A stretch of 64,000 nucleotides of DNA, taken from positions 10,893,873-10,957,872 of the forward strand of contig NC_092203.1 of the NCBI RefSeq assembly GCF_043641665.1, written 5' to 3'. Origin of the DNA: Enoplosus armatus. Lineage: Eukaryota > Chordata > Actinopteri > Centrarchiformes > Enoplosidae. The translations under genes and the position numbers were made by a program. Numbering within the stretch: the first letter of the stretch is position 1; every line of letters starts with the position of its first letter. Below, one piece after another: positions 1 through 11,190 of this stretch. The notes beneath the pieces were generated by a model, which saw only the letters and a list, made by a program, of their open reading frames with translations, made no database searches and was not told the DNA's origin.

Positions 1-176
1 TGAATTGAATTAAGTTCAGTATAGTGTGAGTCCTCTTCCTCTGGGTTAGGACACTTCTGGAGCCCTCTTAAATAACTAACACACTGGAACATTTATGCTT
101 GGCACTTATTCTTAAGATAAAACTTAAGATCAACATGTTACTCCCTGTAATTAATGGAAAGGGAAGCAGTCTTTAC

Positions 177-1002
177 CTAATTATTCCAGACCATAGTGAC
201 GATGGCTGCCTCCAGATCACCATTTTTAGACCTGATAGATCTCCTCCCCCTGTCACCACGTTTGCTGCAGGTCTGTGGGACAGAGAAGATGCTTAGTTTC
301 AGGCTAGTCTCGTATTCTATGTTAATCATTAGTAACCTGCATCATCATCTTACTTAAAACACTTACATATTGACAATAATGCAATAATATATATAACACC
401 ACACAGCTAAAAGTACTTTTTACTGTACTCATGCAGGACTTTATTTTCCACATTGTTGTATTACTACTTTAGTGAAGGAGTATTTCCTCCACCCCTGCTT
501 ACCGGGGCACAGGACGGGCCCTGGTTTGCAGTGCACAGCTCCAGCTTGCAGTGCAGGTAGATTTCACTGCTTTTCCCGGAGAACTCGAACATGTCGAAAG
601 AGAAGTAGTTGGATGTTCCCAGTCCGTTTCCCTTCACATTCACCGTGTTGTCAGCGGGGTTCGGGCATCTGCTCAGAAACAGGAGAACAGACGTGATGAG
701 CAAAGTCGCATTCTTACTGACAAAGTCACAGTTTTGAGTTTTGTTCTCACCCGTCAATGATGAGGTCGTATCGCAGACTACTAGTAGGCGACAGTTGGTT
801 GGTTGCCCAGCAGGAGTCGGTCACCAAAGCGATCATGTTGGCGTCCAGCCCCTCCGTCTTCAGCTCCAGCCAGATCTTCTCGTTCAGTGTGATCTCAGTC
901 TTCGACGTGACGAGGCTCGTGCGGCTAGAGTCGGTGTAGGCGTTCATCATCAGAGTGTAATTCCAAATTCCAGATACGATCTTCTGCACCACAGAGCTGC
1001 AG

Positions 1003-1037
<35 letters not shown>

Positions 1038-4000
1038 GACGTCTTCGACTTTAACTCAGCACATGAACAAGCAGGTGAAGCTCAGCCGGCCTCCACACAC
1101 CCGTCTTTGATCTTGAAGGCCAGTCTCCTCATGTCTGGCGCCTTGTAGAGGCAGGAGAAGTCGATCTTCACCTGGTCCTGGCGGGTGATGACGCCGTATG
1201 CGGAGCTGTTCCTCGACATGATGGTGTTCTTGTAGACGATTTGGGTGTCGGTCATCTAGATTGTGACAGGAACACAGACATGCTTTCAGGTGGAGAAAAC
1301 AAATTCAAATTCTTTTGCCCCTTCAACCTCCTGGATGCAAACTGCATTGCGATACAATAACTTTTATATTATCAATGGATCCAATGACTGTGTGCATTGT
1401 GACAGGCGTTGAACCTGCAACCAACTTTATTAAAGCTATTCCTGTTTTCATATTCACATGCGACACTACCAGAAAGAGTACATATCTTTATCGTCCAGTT
1501 TGTAATCCACGTGTGTCTTTCTATCATAAATAAAGAGAACCAGTGGAAAACGTCCTCCCAGTATCTAACCAAAGGTAAACCAGGTGAGTTGACAGTACAT
1601 CAGTCGGCTGTCTTGTGTCTGCTGCTACGAGACTACGAGTGATGAGTAAAAACAGCATGTTAGAGGAGAGTACGCACCACAATCTCCGAGCCGCAGGTTT
1701 CGCTGCTGTTGTAGCTGAAAATCACCATGTGGGTCAGGCTGTCCAGCTGACCCTTGCACTTCTCGTCATTGAGGTGGAGGGTGGAGGAGTCGATGTCTTT
1801 CTCCTCCAGCAGACAATCAGCCAAAGCAACAGTGGCAGAGTTCTGCATGCAGACTGTCGGCTCGCCTGAACACCCAAAGAGGTACAAATATCACCACTTC
1901 AGTCTGGATTTATTTGGGGTTGAGGTCTTCAATAAGCAGCAGCTAGTTTGTGCCGTTGTTATCTTTTTAATCAAAGTGTTAATTCAGCAAACATTTGATT
2001 AAAAATGTGCATCTTTGAGGTTTGAGTTACATGCTCTTCTGTTCTCTGCCATTGGGTTTATTTGCTTTTCTCTGGAGAGCACTTTGAACAATTTAAATAA
2101 AATGTGCCGTATAAATATAATCAAAAACATCTGAAATTAATAAAGTTAATGCACAAACCAAATAACAAACTCCCCAACAGATGTAGTCTGTAAAATGTAG
2201 ATATAGTAAAAATACATGTCGAGCATTTGTTTTCAGAAAATTTACTTTGAAAAACAACAACAATAAGAACTGTTAATCTTCTAAAAATAAAATAAAACCA
2301 TATTCAGACTGTTAACTGAACCAGCGCTTTTGCACGTCACCTAAAGAGTTGGTCGGTTTGTACTTGGAGGCAAAAATGGCTCGGCAGAAGCAGCGGGTTT
2401 CACCGGAGACCTTCTCACCGCAGAACTCATGAGGACTGCAGTACTGGTCCAGACAGAAGGCCTGAGGGACGGCAGCTGCACACAGACAGAAAATGACATT
2501 TCAGAAGGGTAGCAAGAGGAAATCAATTCATTTTTCATTCATATAAGTGAAACTGAATGAAAGGTCTTACGGCAGCTGGCCTGTGACCTCCAGGCCCCCA
2601 GTGTGACGTTTTTCAGGTGGCACGTCTTGGCGTAAGCCTCCAAAAACTGGCATTTGAGGCTGTCCACGTCTGAGTATTTGCACAAAGTCTCTCTGCAGGC
2701 GCTGATGAAGGGCTTTGGGTCAGACTCGTTGTGGCAATCAGTGAAGGGTGGCGTGTCCAGGAGGTTACAGCTGTTCCAGCCATGCAGAAAGGAAGAATGA
2801 GAGCAAATGACCAGTTTTTTGAACAGTATTTTGTGTCAGAATCATCCCTGGTTATATGACAGTGTCATGGCAGCACAGGAATGTACGCTCAGTTCTTACT
2901 ATTCAGCTGAGCGGTTGCAGATGGCAACTTCGTCTTTGTGCTGAACCTCGCAGCTAGGGGGGGTGACAAACAGCACAGCACAGTAAATGTGAAACCTATT
3001 CAACATTAATACACAGGTTATATCAGTCAGTGCAGTCATTGTGTTTGGGACTGTACCCAGCGGCACTGAGGGGAGAGGACTTCTCTGCTGTCAGGGTGGT
3101 GGTCTGGCTGGGAGTGTTGGTGTTGCCGCACAAGCCCCCTAAAGCTTGAAGTCCTGGTCGACGTCAGGAGACAATTAAACAAATCAATAAACTTTCAACC
3201 TCATAAGCACAGCTGTATATATATACAGTATGGTACAGACATTGGGGGGGGGGGTTTCTGTACCTTTCACTTTCACGTGTGCGGTGTTGCCATCAAAAAA
3301 GACAGTCACTTTGGAGAAAGGTGTCTTGGCAGTAACTCCAGTCTGGTCCTTGGAGAGCTCCACGCCTTGAACGCTGCGAGCCGTGGCGTTGAGCATTAGC
3401 ATTTGGTCATCAACCTACATCACAGCAGATACACTGTGAGGTTTCCGGAGGATTTCTGAATGCATGTCGGTGCCTGTAACCTAAATGTTTTGTTTGTGAA
3501 GCTTAATAAAAGTACACTTTAAAAAATGTTGGCCAGACAGCAATTTCTACATGCACAGATGCAGGACATGCATCTAGTCGCTTGTCAGATAAAGATTATA
3601 TGTGTACATGATTCTGATTCTGATAATATAATAAAATGTGGTGAATTGTTATAGATTTAATAAAAAGGCATATTTAAATAACACCTCACATCACAAAGTG
3701 CTTCACAATAATAAAACATCAGACATGAGGAGTAAAAGAATTACACTAAAATGAATGAATTGATGAAAAACAAGCAGATATCTGGTTGATGCTTCGACCC
3801 CACTACATTAAAGGAGGAAAGGTGCCACCACACCTGTCTTAACTTTAAAACCATCAACACAAAGTAACTCCTCCATGTCATGATCATCACTGATTGGATC
3901 TAAGGTGGATTTTTTTTTTAAAATAACCCCATAAATACACCTGTACTTGCTTTTGGATGGATTGTGGCAGCTTACCCGAACTCTTCCACCTTGTTCCAGA

Positions 4001-6182
4001 TAGATTTTTACACCTGGCCCATTCAGCAGTATTACCAAGTGGTCCAAAAACGCCACATCTTTACGGCGTCGCTCCTGGAAACCCGCCAGTATCTGCATCC
4101 CTTTAGTCTTCAACAGAGTGTATACACACCGATCCGGGACAGACTGGACTCTGCTGAAGAAATCCACGACAGTGGAGCCAGTCACAGTGCACACGTTGAT
4201 GGGTTCATAGCACCTGATGGAGATGGAAAGGGACAGATATTTTGCGTCTTTTTATTTCAGAGAGACAAATCCAAAGAAAGACGTCATTTCCAGTTAATAT
4301 AAATTTGAGGAAAATGAATTCTTACTTGACACTTGCACCAATTCTACACATAAAGGTCAGTTTACTGCTCAGCCTGTGAAAACACACTGTCTTTCTAAAG
4401 TCTAACATGATAAATATCTTGAGTTAGGCAGCGTTCAAGCATTATAAACTGGGGCCATGGAGTGCTGTTGAGTTGCATTATGGGAAATATATGCTTGGCT
4501 CATACTAGGGACTTAAAGTCAGGACATCTCTGCCTCTGTTGCCTCGACTTTGACCATTTTTTATCTGTCTTGTGCAAATCGCCCTACTTTAAGGATCTAC
4601 AACGCTGCTGGTGCCCCCCTTCAATGACTTAAATATGTAAAGTGTGGACAATAAGTGAAATTCTGTTTCAGCGTTTGAAAAATGAAAATAAAAATCTGCT
4701 GGTGTGGAGTGAGAAAGGACTGAGCTTACAGACCTCTGTAGCCTCCTCATCTCTACTGCAGGCTACATTAGCTGCTACTTGCATAACACACCCAAATCTC
4801 CAAAAGAACTGTCAGCACTGGAGTTGCATTGTGGGTAAAGCAGGCGCCAGGTTTTGACAAGCACGCTTTTTTTTTTAAAACTGTCCATCATGAGCTTGAT
4901 GTTACTGAAGTGCAATGCTCTGATTAAGCAGTTGATAAAGTAATGGCAGATGACTCCTTAATCCGAATAATGTCAGAACTTTGGTCTTTGTTTTATGTCA
5001 CGTTCACAGGTGATGTTCAGCCCAGGTGGTCAGTCAAACCTGTATTCAAACTCAAATATATTTACTCGTTGTCGCCCCGGCAAACCTCCGTGGGTCCACA
5101 TGTACTGTCAGATGTGAGAGCTGCATACGCATCACAGGTCACCTTGGTGCAGGTTTCTGGTTTGATCTTATTTGAACTGATGGCAAGAGGGACACCTGGG
5201 AGGTGATAGGAGGGTTATGAAATTAGTATAATATTAAACTTCACCAACTAGTGTACCAAATTTAAAGGTGGGAAATACTTTTGAAATATCACAATTTTGT
5301 TTTGGGGAACCCTGAAGAGTCCCAGTCCCTTCCATGCCTACCTGAGGATCTGCATGCGCTTATGTCTCTGTAAATGGGTGACGTCGCTTGAGCCTTAGTA
5401 AACGACCATGTACCCATAGTTTTGTCACCGACCATCGCCTTCATTTTCTAGAGAACGAATAGACAAAAATCAAGGTTAATGCTGTACAACTCTAACATTG
5501 AGTGAACAGTATAGGACTTAAATCCCCTATTTTTAATCTATGTATATTATTGTGTATATTTTAGAACAATTCAGCAGGACGGTGAGAGCAGTGGTGGCCT
5601 AAGCATCAGATGAATCAGCAGGCGGTTCGATTGCCAGACTGGCAGGCTAAATCTGAGTGGGTGGGCAAAGTCTAAGAGCGGCACTTGCCCCTCCATAATT
5701 ATTTGGGGCCACTTGAGGGCAAAAAGGGCTTGCAAACACCCACCCTGGTCATGTAAGTCCATAATTCACTCTCCCTTTAACTCTATCTGTTTGGTGCTGG
5801 GCAGGGAGTGTATAGTGAGTTTATCTGAGCTTGTTTGCTGAAAACAGCTTCCTTTTGGTGCTGGAAATGTTTACAATAATATAATAATGACCTAAAAGAG
5901 TAGAGCTGCAGCAGGTGATAACTCTCTGTGGGTTTACTCTCTTAATATAAATAATGCACAGATTACTGCTGTTTTTACTCAAAATACAATTTGGTTCCCT
6001 GTAATTGTGAGACTGTGCGTAAAATTAACCACAATTCCTACATAGTTCGTCTTATGTGGATGCAAATACCCTAAAAAAGAAAAAAAGCTGAATGTCACTT
6101 TAATGTCATAGCCTGTTACAGAGCTAATACTACATACATGTGTCCCTTCATTATTGTTGAATCACTGCATATTGTGTATTAT

Positions 6183-6215
<33 letters not shown>

Positions 6216-8992
6216 ATAATATATATTATATACATATTGAGGAAAAAGAACCAACACTCACACCTTTCTGCTGCGGATGGAATTAAAAAAAAAATCAAGA
6301 TGGTTATAAGTTAAACGACCTTCTGGGCTAATTTTTAGGATAATTGAATGATTGGGTCACACAGTGATTCAGTGATGGTGATACATCGAGAGGAACAAAC
6401 AAACTGGGTCTATATATATCCATCACAGCTTGAGGTTAGCATCAAGTTAACTTGCCACAAAGCAGAAGGACACAAGTTGCCATAGTGACAGACTCAGGCT
6501 CATCTCTGAGACCAAAGTTATGTCTTACAAATACTTACAACATTAGCCGCATCATATATACTTTGTACTATGAATCCAAAAGCTGCTTGTTTTCCAAAAT
6601 TGTAGAAAACACACAAGAACTGAAAGCATAAACAAACAAGAGACAGAAAATATTAGGAAATGGCTTTCAAGATACTTGCACACAGTGTCTTTGAAATGTT
6701 AATTTTGCACAAAAGGCCGGACAGTCAATCAGTGTAAAAACATGGAGCTGATGATGACTTACACGTTGCCTGCCTAAATTGTTCAACAGGGAAAACCTAA
6801 GATTGCAGGTTGAGGAGGACTTGATGGCTGGCACAGCCTTATGAACAGACGATCCAAGGCCTAAATTTGACTTTGATATGGTCGCTCGAATTCTGTTCAC
6901 ACTCCCTCGATCTTCTATCAAAAAACACTCTTGTGCGGTTTCAGATTTCAGATTTTTGAAACAAAAGGAAACAGCTGATCCTTTGAACGACATCTGCAAA
7001 AACAGAGAGACACCAAACATGAAGTAACAACAATATTAAGGCTTTTCAAGACAGGGTATGAATCAAAAACAGAATCATTTCATTTCATAAGATTGTTGGT
7101 TAGGATACAATAAAAATATGCTCTGCATCACAAAATATGTTTTTATGATTATTACACTTTTAAACACTTGCTTGTTTTACTCTTTGAGGCTTATAAGAAT
7201 TTGGTAATGATCTAATTTATGGCTCTTTATGGTTTCCTAATAATTTCTTGGAGGTTTTCTAGAAAGAACTATATAATTTGATCACAGGGAAAATAGACAC
7301 AATGCTGTGAGACCGTTGTGTTAGTTTGCTTTGTTAGTTGTGTTGAGTTGAACAGATTTCCAGAAGAACGTTCTTGAAGGAACTGCTGCATTTAAACCCA
7401 AGAACCCAATATTTATTCATCAGTCATTTGCTTTTGGTATGTTGCATTGAACACTTGCTATACTGAAGGAAACATGTTAATCAATGAGCTTCAGACATTG
7501 TTTGTTTTAGACAGAAGGAGGGAGCTGTTTCCCCGTTTCCAGTCTTCATATTAAGATAAGCAAATCAGCTGCTGGTGGTACTTAACTACAATTTTGAGGT
7601 ACTTGTACTCTGTTGCTACTCCACTACAGTTCAGAGGGAGATGTTGTACTTCTTAATACTAGTTTCTTTTGCAGATAATCAGAATATAATAAAATGAATT
7701 ATTAATAAATATGATGTAATTTTACACAAGCTACCCTGTAAAATAATTCATTAGAATTAGCAACATTAGAGTGATGAACATATTAATACATTAATAATTA
7801 GAATACAACAATAAAATATAGATTATTCTGAAATAATACCATTATTTTACATTTGGCACTTTAAGTGTATTTTGATGCTAATACTTATTTCTACATTGTG
7901 GTGTTGCTTCATATTTACTGTACAGACGTGAGACTGATGTCAAACTTCTCGTCTAACTCTCAGCAAGAAAAGCAAATGAGTGTTTTTCCCAAAATGTGTA
8001 ACGATCAGATATGTTAGATAATGACAGCAAAGGGACAGACAAGCTTTTTCTCAAGCATGGTTTAATTCTACTCACATCAATCCTTGAGAATTCGCGTCCA
8101 TAAAAGTGTAATTTACACGTGCTGATGTCCAGACTTCCAGAACCAACAAAAGTTTGCCAGGACACATGAAGGTCAACCTGGCTGGCGACAACTACGGCGT
8201 GATTTTGAAGGAAAAAGAAGAAATCACACATCAGTCACATCGAGACCAACTTTCTTTCTTTTTATTCCCAATTCACACCTCAGACTTAAAATGACATTTA
8301 TCAATCCGATGAATTCTGGGTGAAAAAGATTTAATGAATTAATAAAACAAATATTTAGACGGTAGAACATATTTTCCGTCAGTGTGAATTACTACAGGAG
8401 CTGTCGTCAATCTAAGGGTGTTATTTCATCCATAAGCGTAAGTACTTAAAGGTTAAGCCCCTCATGAACAAGTGGAGGTATGAACTGATTCTGCTATGTT
8501 GATTAAAAGGGGCCCTTACCCTTATTAATTTACACTGATTTCATGGATGAGAATATGTTTTAAAGATGTATACGAATATACACCAATCAGGGGCCTCTCA
8601 CTTGTAAACCCACAAAAATGTATGCAAAGAGGATTCAAATTGATTTTGGCAAGAAATGTGTAAAATGAAAATCTCCTGTAGCGCCTGCTGCATGCTGAAA
8701 GTATAGAAAGTACAGGCAACTCATTTTCAGAAATGCCTTTAAACTAAAGGTTATATTCTAAAACTTTTAAAATTTGGTCCAGTTTGAATCTTTTTGTCAC
8801 CTGCACATCATCAAAACCACTCGGCACGTACATCAGCCTGCAGATGGTTGTGACCTGCTTTGTCAGTAGCTGGACCATCGTATTACCATAATTTGCCATA
8901 TCAAGCTAATAGAAAAATCCCACACACAGGTCAGCATTGAACGATGGCCGCTTACCTGCCAGCAGGAGGAGCAGTGCACCCGGCTTCGCCAT
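177..8992 (-). CDS. Secreted VWD-C8-ZP domain protein (alpha-tectorin/uromodulin-like), 17 coding exons
   Basis: Exons in coding order: 8992-8956, 8191-8076, 6993-6763, 6619-6539, 5447-5342, 5195-5066, 4213-3976, 3414-3264, 3138-3057, 2953-2900, 2770-2571, 2475-2341, 1865-1678, 1255-1101, 996-751, 668-503, 272-177. All junctions are GT-AG and every phase agrees, giving 803 residues and a stop at 179-177. Residues 1-16 are a signal peptide (MAKPGALLLLL...). A region without a recognised domain (~17-235) is followed by a VWD-like domain (~238-390, ending GGLCGN), a C8 domain (~409-475, CNLLDTPPF...), a cysteine-rich TIL/EGF-like module (~476-520) and a ZP domain (~523-775). An RGRR furin-type site and a short hydrophobic patch (LEAAIVTMVW) end the protein, with no membrane or GPI segment. 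ZP modules polymerise into extracellular filaments after cleavage, so a secreted matrix or mucosal role is inferred. The closest named relatives are alpha-tectorin and uromodulin/GP2; exact orthology is not established. The start is the first ATG after a non-coding exon. Confidence 0.85.
503..1865 (-). other. Exons encoding the ZP domain
   Basis: Four exons (1865-1678, 1255-1101, 996-751, 668-503) encode the zona pellucida module. ZP-N carries CMQNSATVALADCLL, NDEKCKGQ and SETCGSEIV. The linker and ZP-C carry IVYKNTIM, IDFSCLYK, LVTDSCWATN, RYDLIIDGCPN, and FEFSGKSSEIYLHCKLELC. The CWAT...D-G-CP and YLHC-x-LELC signatures match uromodulin and GP2. The last exon (272-177) carries the RGRR cleavage site and the short hydrophobic tail. 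Confidence 0.88.
1005..1033. repeat. (CA)n microsatellite beside a splice acceptor
   Basis: About 14 CA units on the plus strand. On the coding (minus) strand this is (TG)n followed by CTCTGCAG, the acceptor of the ZP exon starting at 996. The repeat therefore occupies the place of the polypyrimidine tract. Confidence 0.95.
2571..2953 (-). other. Exons encoding the C8 domain
   Basis: Exon 2953-2900 supplies the linker CEVQHKDEVAICNRSAEY. Exon 2770-2571 supplies CNLLDTPPFTDCHN, then SACRETLCKY, CQFLEAYAKTC and GAWRSQASC. The cysteine spacing (C-x11-C, C-x4-C, C-x8-C) is that of the C8 domain that follows VWD in mucins, von Willebrand factor, zonadhesin and tectorins. Exon 2475-2341 continues with a TIL/EGF-like cysteine module containing CLDQYCSPHEFCG and CFCRAIF. 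Confidence 0.8.
3057..4213 (-). other. Exons encoding the VWD-like domain
   Basis: Three exons (4213-3976, 3414-3264, 3138-3057) encode a VWD fold. It begins CTVTGSTVVDFFSRV, continues through SVPDRCVYTLL, LLNGPGVKIYLEQGG and ARSVQGVELSK, and closes with GGLCGNT. In canonical VWD domains the first strand reads C-x-GDPHY-x-TFDG and helps bind calcium. Here the GDPHY part is replaced by TGSTVVDF, while the second cysteine (CVY) and the terminal GLCGN signature are kept. The domain is therefore recognisable but divergent. Confidence 0.8.
3685..3735. repeat. Short interspersed repeat fragment (CACAAAGTGCTTCACAATAA type)
   Basis: CACAAAGTGCTTCACAATAATAAAAC resembles the 9535-9625 copy (TTATAAAGTGCTTTACAATAA). 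Both look like the 3' tail of a dispersed teleost retroelement; the assignment is tentative. Confidence 0.5.
4758..4890 (+). repeat. Interspersed repeat A, copy 1 (in an intron of the ZP gene)
   Basis: Shares ordered blocks with 56757-56886: CAGGCTACATTAGC, the GTTGCATTG-GGGTAA block, the AGGC-CCAG-TTTTGACAAG block and a terminal A-rich stretch ending ACTGTCC. Both copies are in the same orientation. It belongs to no coding exon, and I cannot name the family. Confidence 0.75.
5600..5760 (+). repeat. Possible degenerate tRNA-derived SINE
   Basis: Contains GCGGTTCGATTGCC, close to the RNA polymerase III B-box consensus GGTTCGANNCC, preceded by a GTGGCCTAAGCATC block resembling a SINE head. It lies in the intron between the exons at 5342 and 5195 of neighbouring modules' host gene region. 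No second clear copy was found in the window, so family membership is only suggested. Confidence 0.3.
6181..6236. repeat. AT-rich simple repeat
   Basis: Alternating (AT)n with short interruptions, within an intron of the VWD-C8-ZP gene. Confidence 0.9.
7576..7690. repeat. Interspersed repeat B (TACTTTTACTTAAGTA family), fragment
   Basis: Contains CTACTCCACTACAGTTCAG followed by TTGTACTTCTTAATACTAG, matching the central part of the better copy at 54562-54862. Lies in an intron of the VWD-C8-ZP gene. Confidence 0.7.
7925..8000. repeat. Solo arm of foldback element C
   Basis: CTTCT-GTCTAACTCT-GCAAGAAA and the following TTTTTCCC-AAAATG block match the right arm of the foldback element at 33597-34005, in the same order. 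It sits just 3' of the second coding exon of the VWD-C8-ZP gene on the minus strand. Confidence 0.7.
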
Positions 8993-9106
8993 GATGGAGC
9001 CTCGGCAGTTAACTGATGGAGAGCTGGGAGAGACACAGTTCAAGTTGGCACAGAAACCTTTAACGACATTTGGTGCAGAATAAAGAGCTTGAAGATCTTG
9101 TCTTAC

Positions 9107-9195
9107 TTTCTGGAGGTTGGGTGGAGCAGCAGGGAGGTGATGTTTCAGCTCTCTGGCAGATGTGCCTGCCGTGTGTCTCCCTCTGTCTCTTTATA
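9107..9195 (-). promoter_or_regulatory. TATA box and non-coding first exon of the VWD-C8-ZP gene
   Basis: On the minus strand CATATAAAG has its TATAAA at 9195-9190, so transcription should begin near 9165. The transcript then meets a good donor, CCAGAAA|GTAAGA, with the exon ending at 9107. An acceptor with a pyrimidine tract (GTGTCTCTCCCAG) opens the next exon at 9023, which contains the start ATG at 8992-8990 and ends at donor GGCAG|GTAAG (8956). A clear TATA box suggests tissue-restricted rather than housekeeping expression; that is inference. Confidence 0.65.
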
Positions 9196-9529
9196 TGGAG
9201 GTCTTTCTCTTTCACGCCCCTGACTCTGACATTTTGACTCCCCAAACTGGTTGCTGTGACCTTTTACAGTTTCTTGAGTAACTGCATTGTTTTCTATAAT
9301 TATGAGTGACTGAGAAAATATTTGTCAGGTTAGATAAAAGAACTTTTTTGTCACGTTACGTAAAGAAAATGTTTGTCCTCCATGAACTTTGTGACAAACT
9401 AAAGGATTCTGAATTAAAGATTGCTTTAGAGGATGGAAAAACAAATATCCACTAATATCCTAAATTCAGCAAAATCCTCTCTGGGTTTTGGTGTAAATGT
9501 TGAGAATAAATCATATCTTGTATTCTATA

Positions 9530-9625
9530 TAATAATAATAATACACTTTAGTTATGTGGCACCATTCAAAACACAGTTATAAAGTGCTTTACAATAAAAA
9601 TAGAACATATAAAAACACAAAGAGA
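9530..9625. repeat. Short interspersed repeat fragment, second copy
   Basis: AATAATAATAATACACTTTAG, then CATTCAAAACACAGTTATAAAGTGCTTTACA, then A-rich sequence. Shares the AAAGTGCTT-ACAATAA core with 3685-3735. Confidence 0.5.
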
Positions 9626-10018
9626 GAGAAAACTAAAATGCCGACCTTTTAGCAGATATTTGTTCTTCTTCAATGAATATTAACCTAGGAATCTACTTAC
9701 TGCAGAATCAACTTGCCTACTTTTCTTGTTTTCATAGGGGTTATTTTGCGCATGGATTGTCGCATTGGTTTCCAATATTATTAGCTGTCACAAAACAGAA
9801 GGGGCTCAGAACCAGCTTGTGACATCTGACATGTATTTCTAAGAATGACATCTGAACAATTTCTTTAAACCCTGTGCAGGTTGAACTGGTTTGTTTTGAA
9901 GAGATATTCGTCTCCACATGATCCTCCACTGTTGTCAGCCAGTGTGACTCCACAGGCATCTGATGGACAGGTTTTAATGAAAGAACAAAATGTTCTCACA
10001 GTCTCGAGACAAGCTTTA

Positions 10019-10072
10019 TATACATATATATATATATGTATACATATGTATATATATATACATATATATACA
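10019..10072. repeat. (TA)/(CATATA)n simple repeat
   Basis: Tract of TATATA interrupted by CATA and GTATA units; nothing suggests a gene. Confidence 0.9.
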
Positions 10073-10159
10073 CAAAGTCAAGACACCATGTCCCCTTGGA
10101 TAATTGACGCATACATATACTACACGCTGCATCAGCATATTACTGTTTTAACTCCTTAT

Positions 10160-10275
10160 CTTTATCCACTGATGGAAGAAGTACTCAGAGTAAAAGTACC
10201 TACAAAACAACGTAAAAAGACTGCATTACAAGTAAAGATCCTCTATTAACAAAATGTACTTTAAGTATTAAAAGT
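10160..10275. repeat. Interspersed repeat B, fragment
   Basis: ATGGAAGAAGTACTCAGAGT, AAAGTACC, TGCATTACAAGTAAAGATCCT and TTTAAGTATTAAAAGTAAAG follow the consensus order of this teleost repeat, whose fuller copy is at 54562-54862. Confidence 0.75.
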
Positions 10276-10752
10276 AAAGTAAATTTCTTCCTGGATGATG
10301 TATAATTCTTGGCCATATTTGTATCAGTTTTCATCAGTTACCGGCCGTCTATGAAAGAGGTTGTAAAATGTACTGTATGTTGAATTTAACTTAACTAACT
10401 AACGATTTAGTTAACTAACTAACGACCGCCAGACGACTGATCTACACATGTGCACTTGGAGCGTTTGAGGATCGTGATGTAAAGATGTACTGCCGCCCTG
10501 TGGTGAAACACATACATCTGTTAGAAAAGACAAACTGAGACGACTGTTTGAAAGTTCATCACATATAAACAAAGCATTATGATTCGAGGGCCATTTTGTT
10601 TCGCTCTTGTTGATGCAACAGACAACACAACCAATCTTAAACTCTGCAATAATGTTGAGAGTGCACGGACAAGAAAATGCATGAAGATGGTTCATGCAGG
10701 AAATCAGAGGAGTCATCGGCCTTGTTGTCACACTCAGTTTGGCCTTGGACAG

Positions 10753-10776
10753 AAATAAATAAATAAATAAATAAAT
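10753..10776. repeat. (AAAT)n microsatellite
   Basis: About six tetranucleotide units. Confidence 0.95.
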
Positions 10777-10805
10777 ATTGAGCTTTGGAAGAGCTGTAGA
10801 ACAAA

Positions 10806-11190
10806 AAATAACCTTTAGGGGATGTTCTCTAAAGGTTCTGTAAAGGTTTTTTAAAAATAACCTTCTGGGAATGTTCTATAAAGGTTTCTGTAAAGGTTCT
10901 TTAAAAATAACATTTAAAACAACAAGATAACATTTAAGGGACATTCTCTAAAGGTTCTGTAAAGTTAAAAAAAAAAAAGAAAAAGAAAAAGAAAAACCCT
11001 CCGGGAACGTTCTCTAAAAGTTCTATAAAGGTTTTAAAAATAACGTTAGAGAACATTCAGGGGACGTTCTCTAAAGGTTCTGTAAAGGTTTTCAAAAATA
11101 AACAATAAATAAACAAAATTCTGTAAAGGTTTTCTTTTTAAATAACCTTCTGGGAACCTTCAGGGAACGTTTAAAAATAACCTTTAAAGA
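10806..11190. repeat. Imperfect tandem array of hairpin-forming ~60-75 bp units
   Basis: About five to six copies of a unit built on GTTCTCTAAAGGTTCTGTAA followed by AGGTTTTTAAAAATAACCTTC and GGGA. Copies begin near 10818, 10868, 10940, 11000, 11062 and 11130. The units contain an inverted repeat, for example AACCTTTAG (10810-10818) against CTAAAGGTT (10829-10837). An A/G-rich insertion (10968-11000) interrupts the third copy. Confidence 0.8.

Noticed and set aside
6255..6285. A 7-base micro-exon (CAGAAAG) in the VWD-C8-ZP gene
   Set aside because: Acceptor and donor-like words are present, but adding 7 bases would break the reading phase that otherwise matches on both sides.
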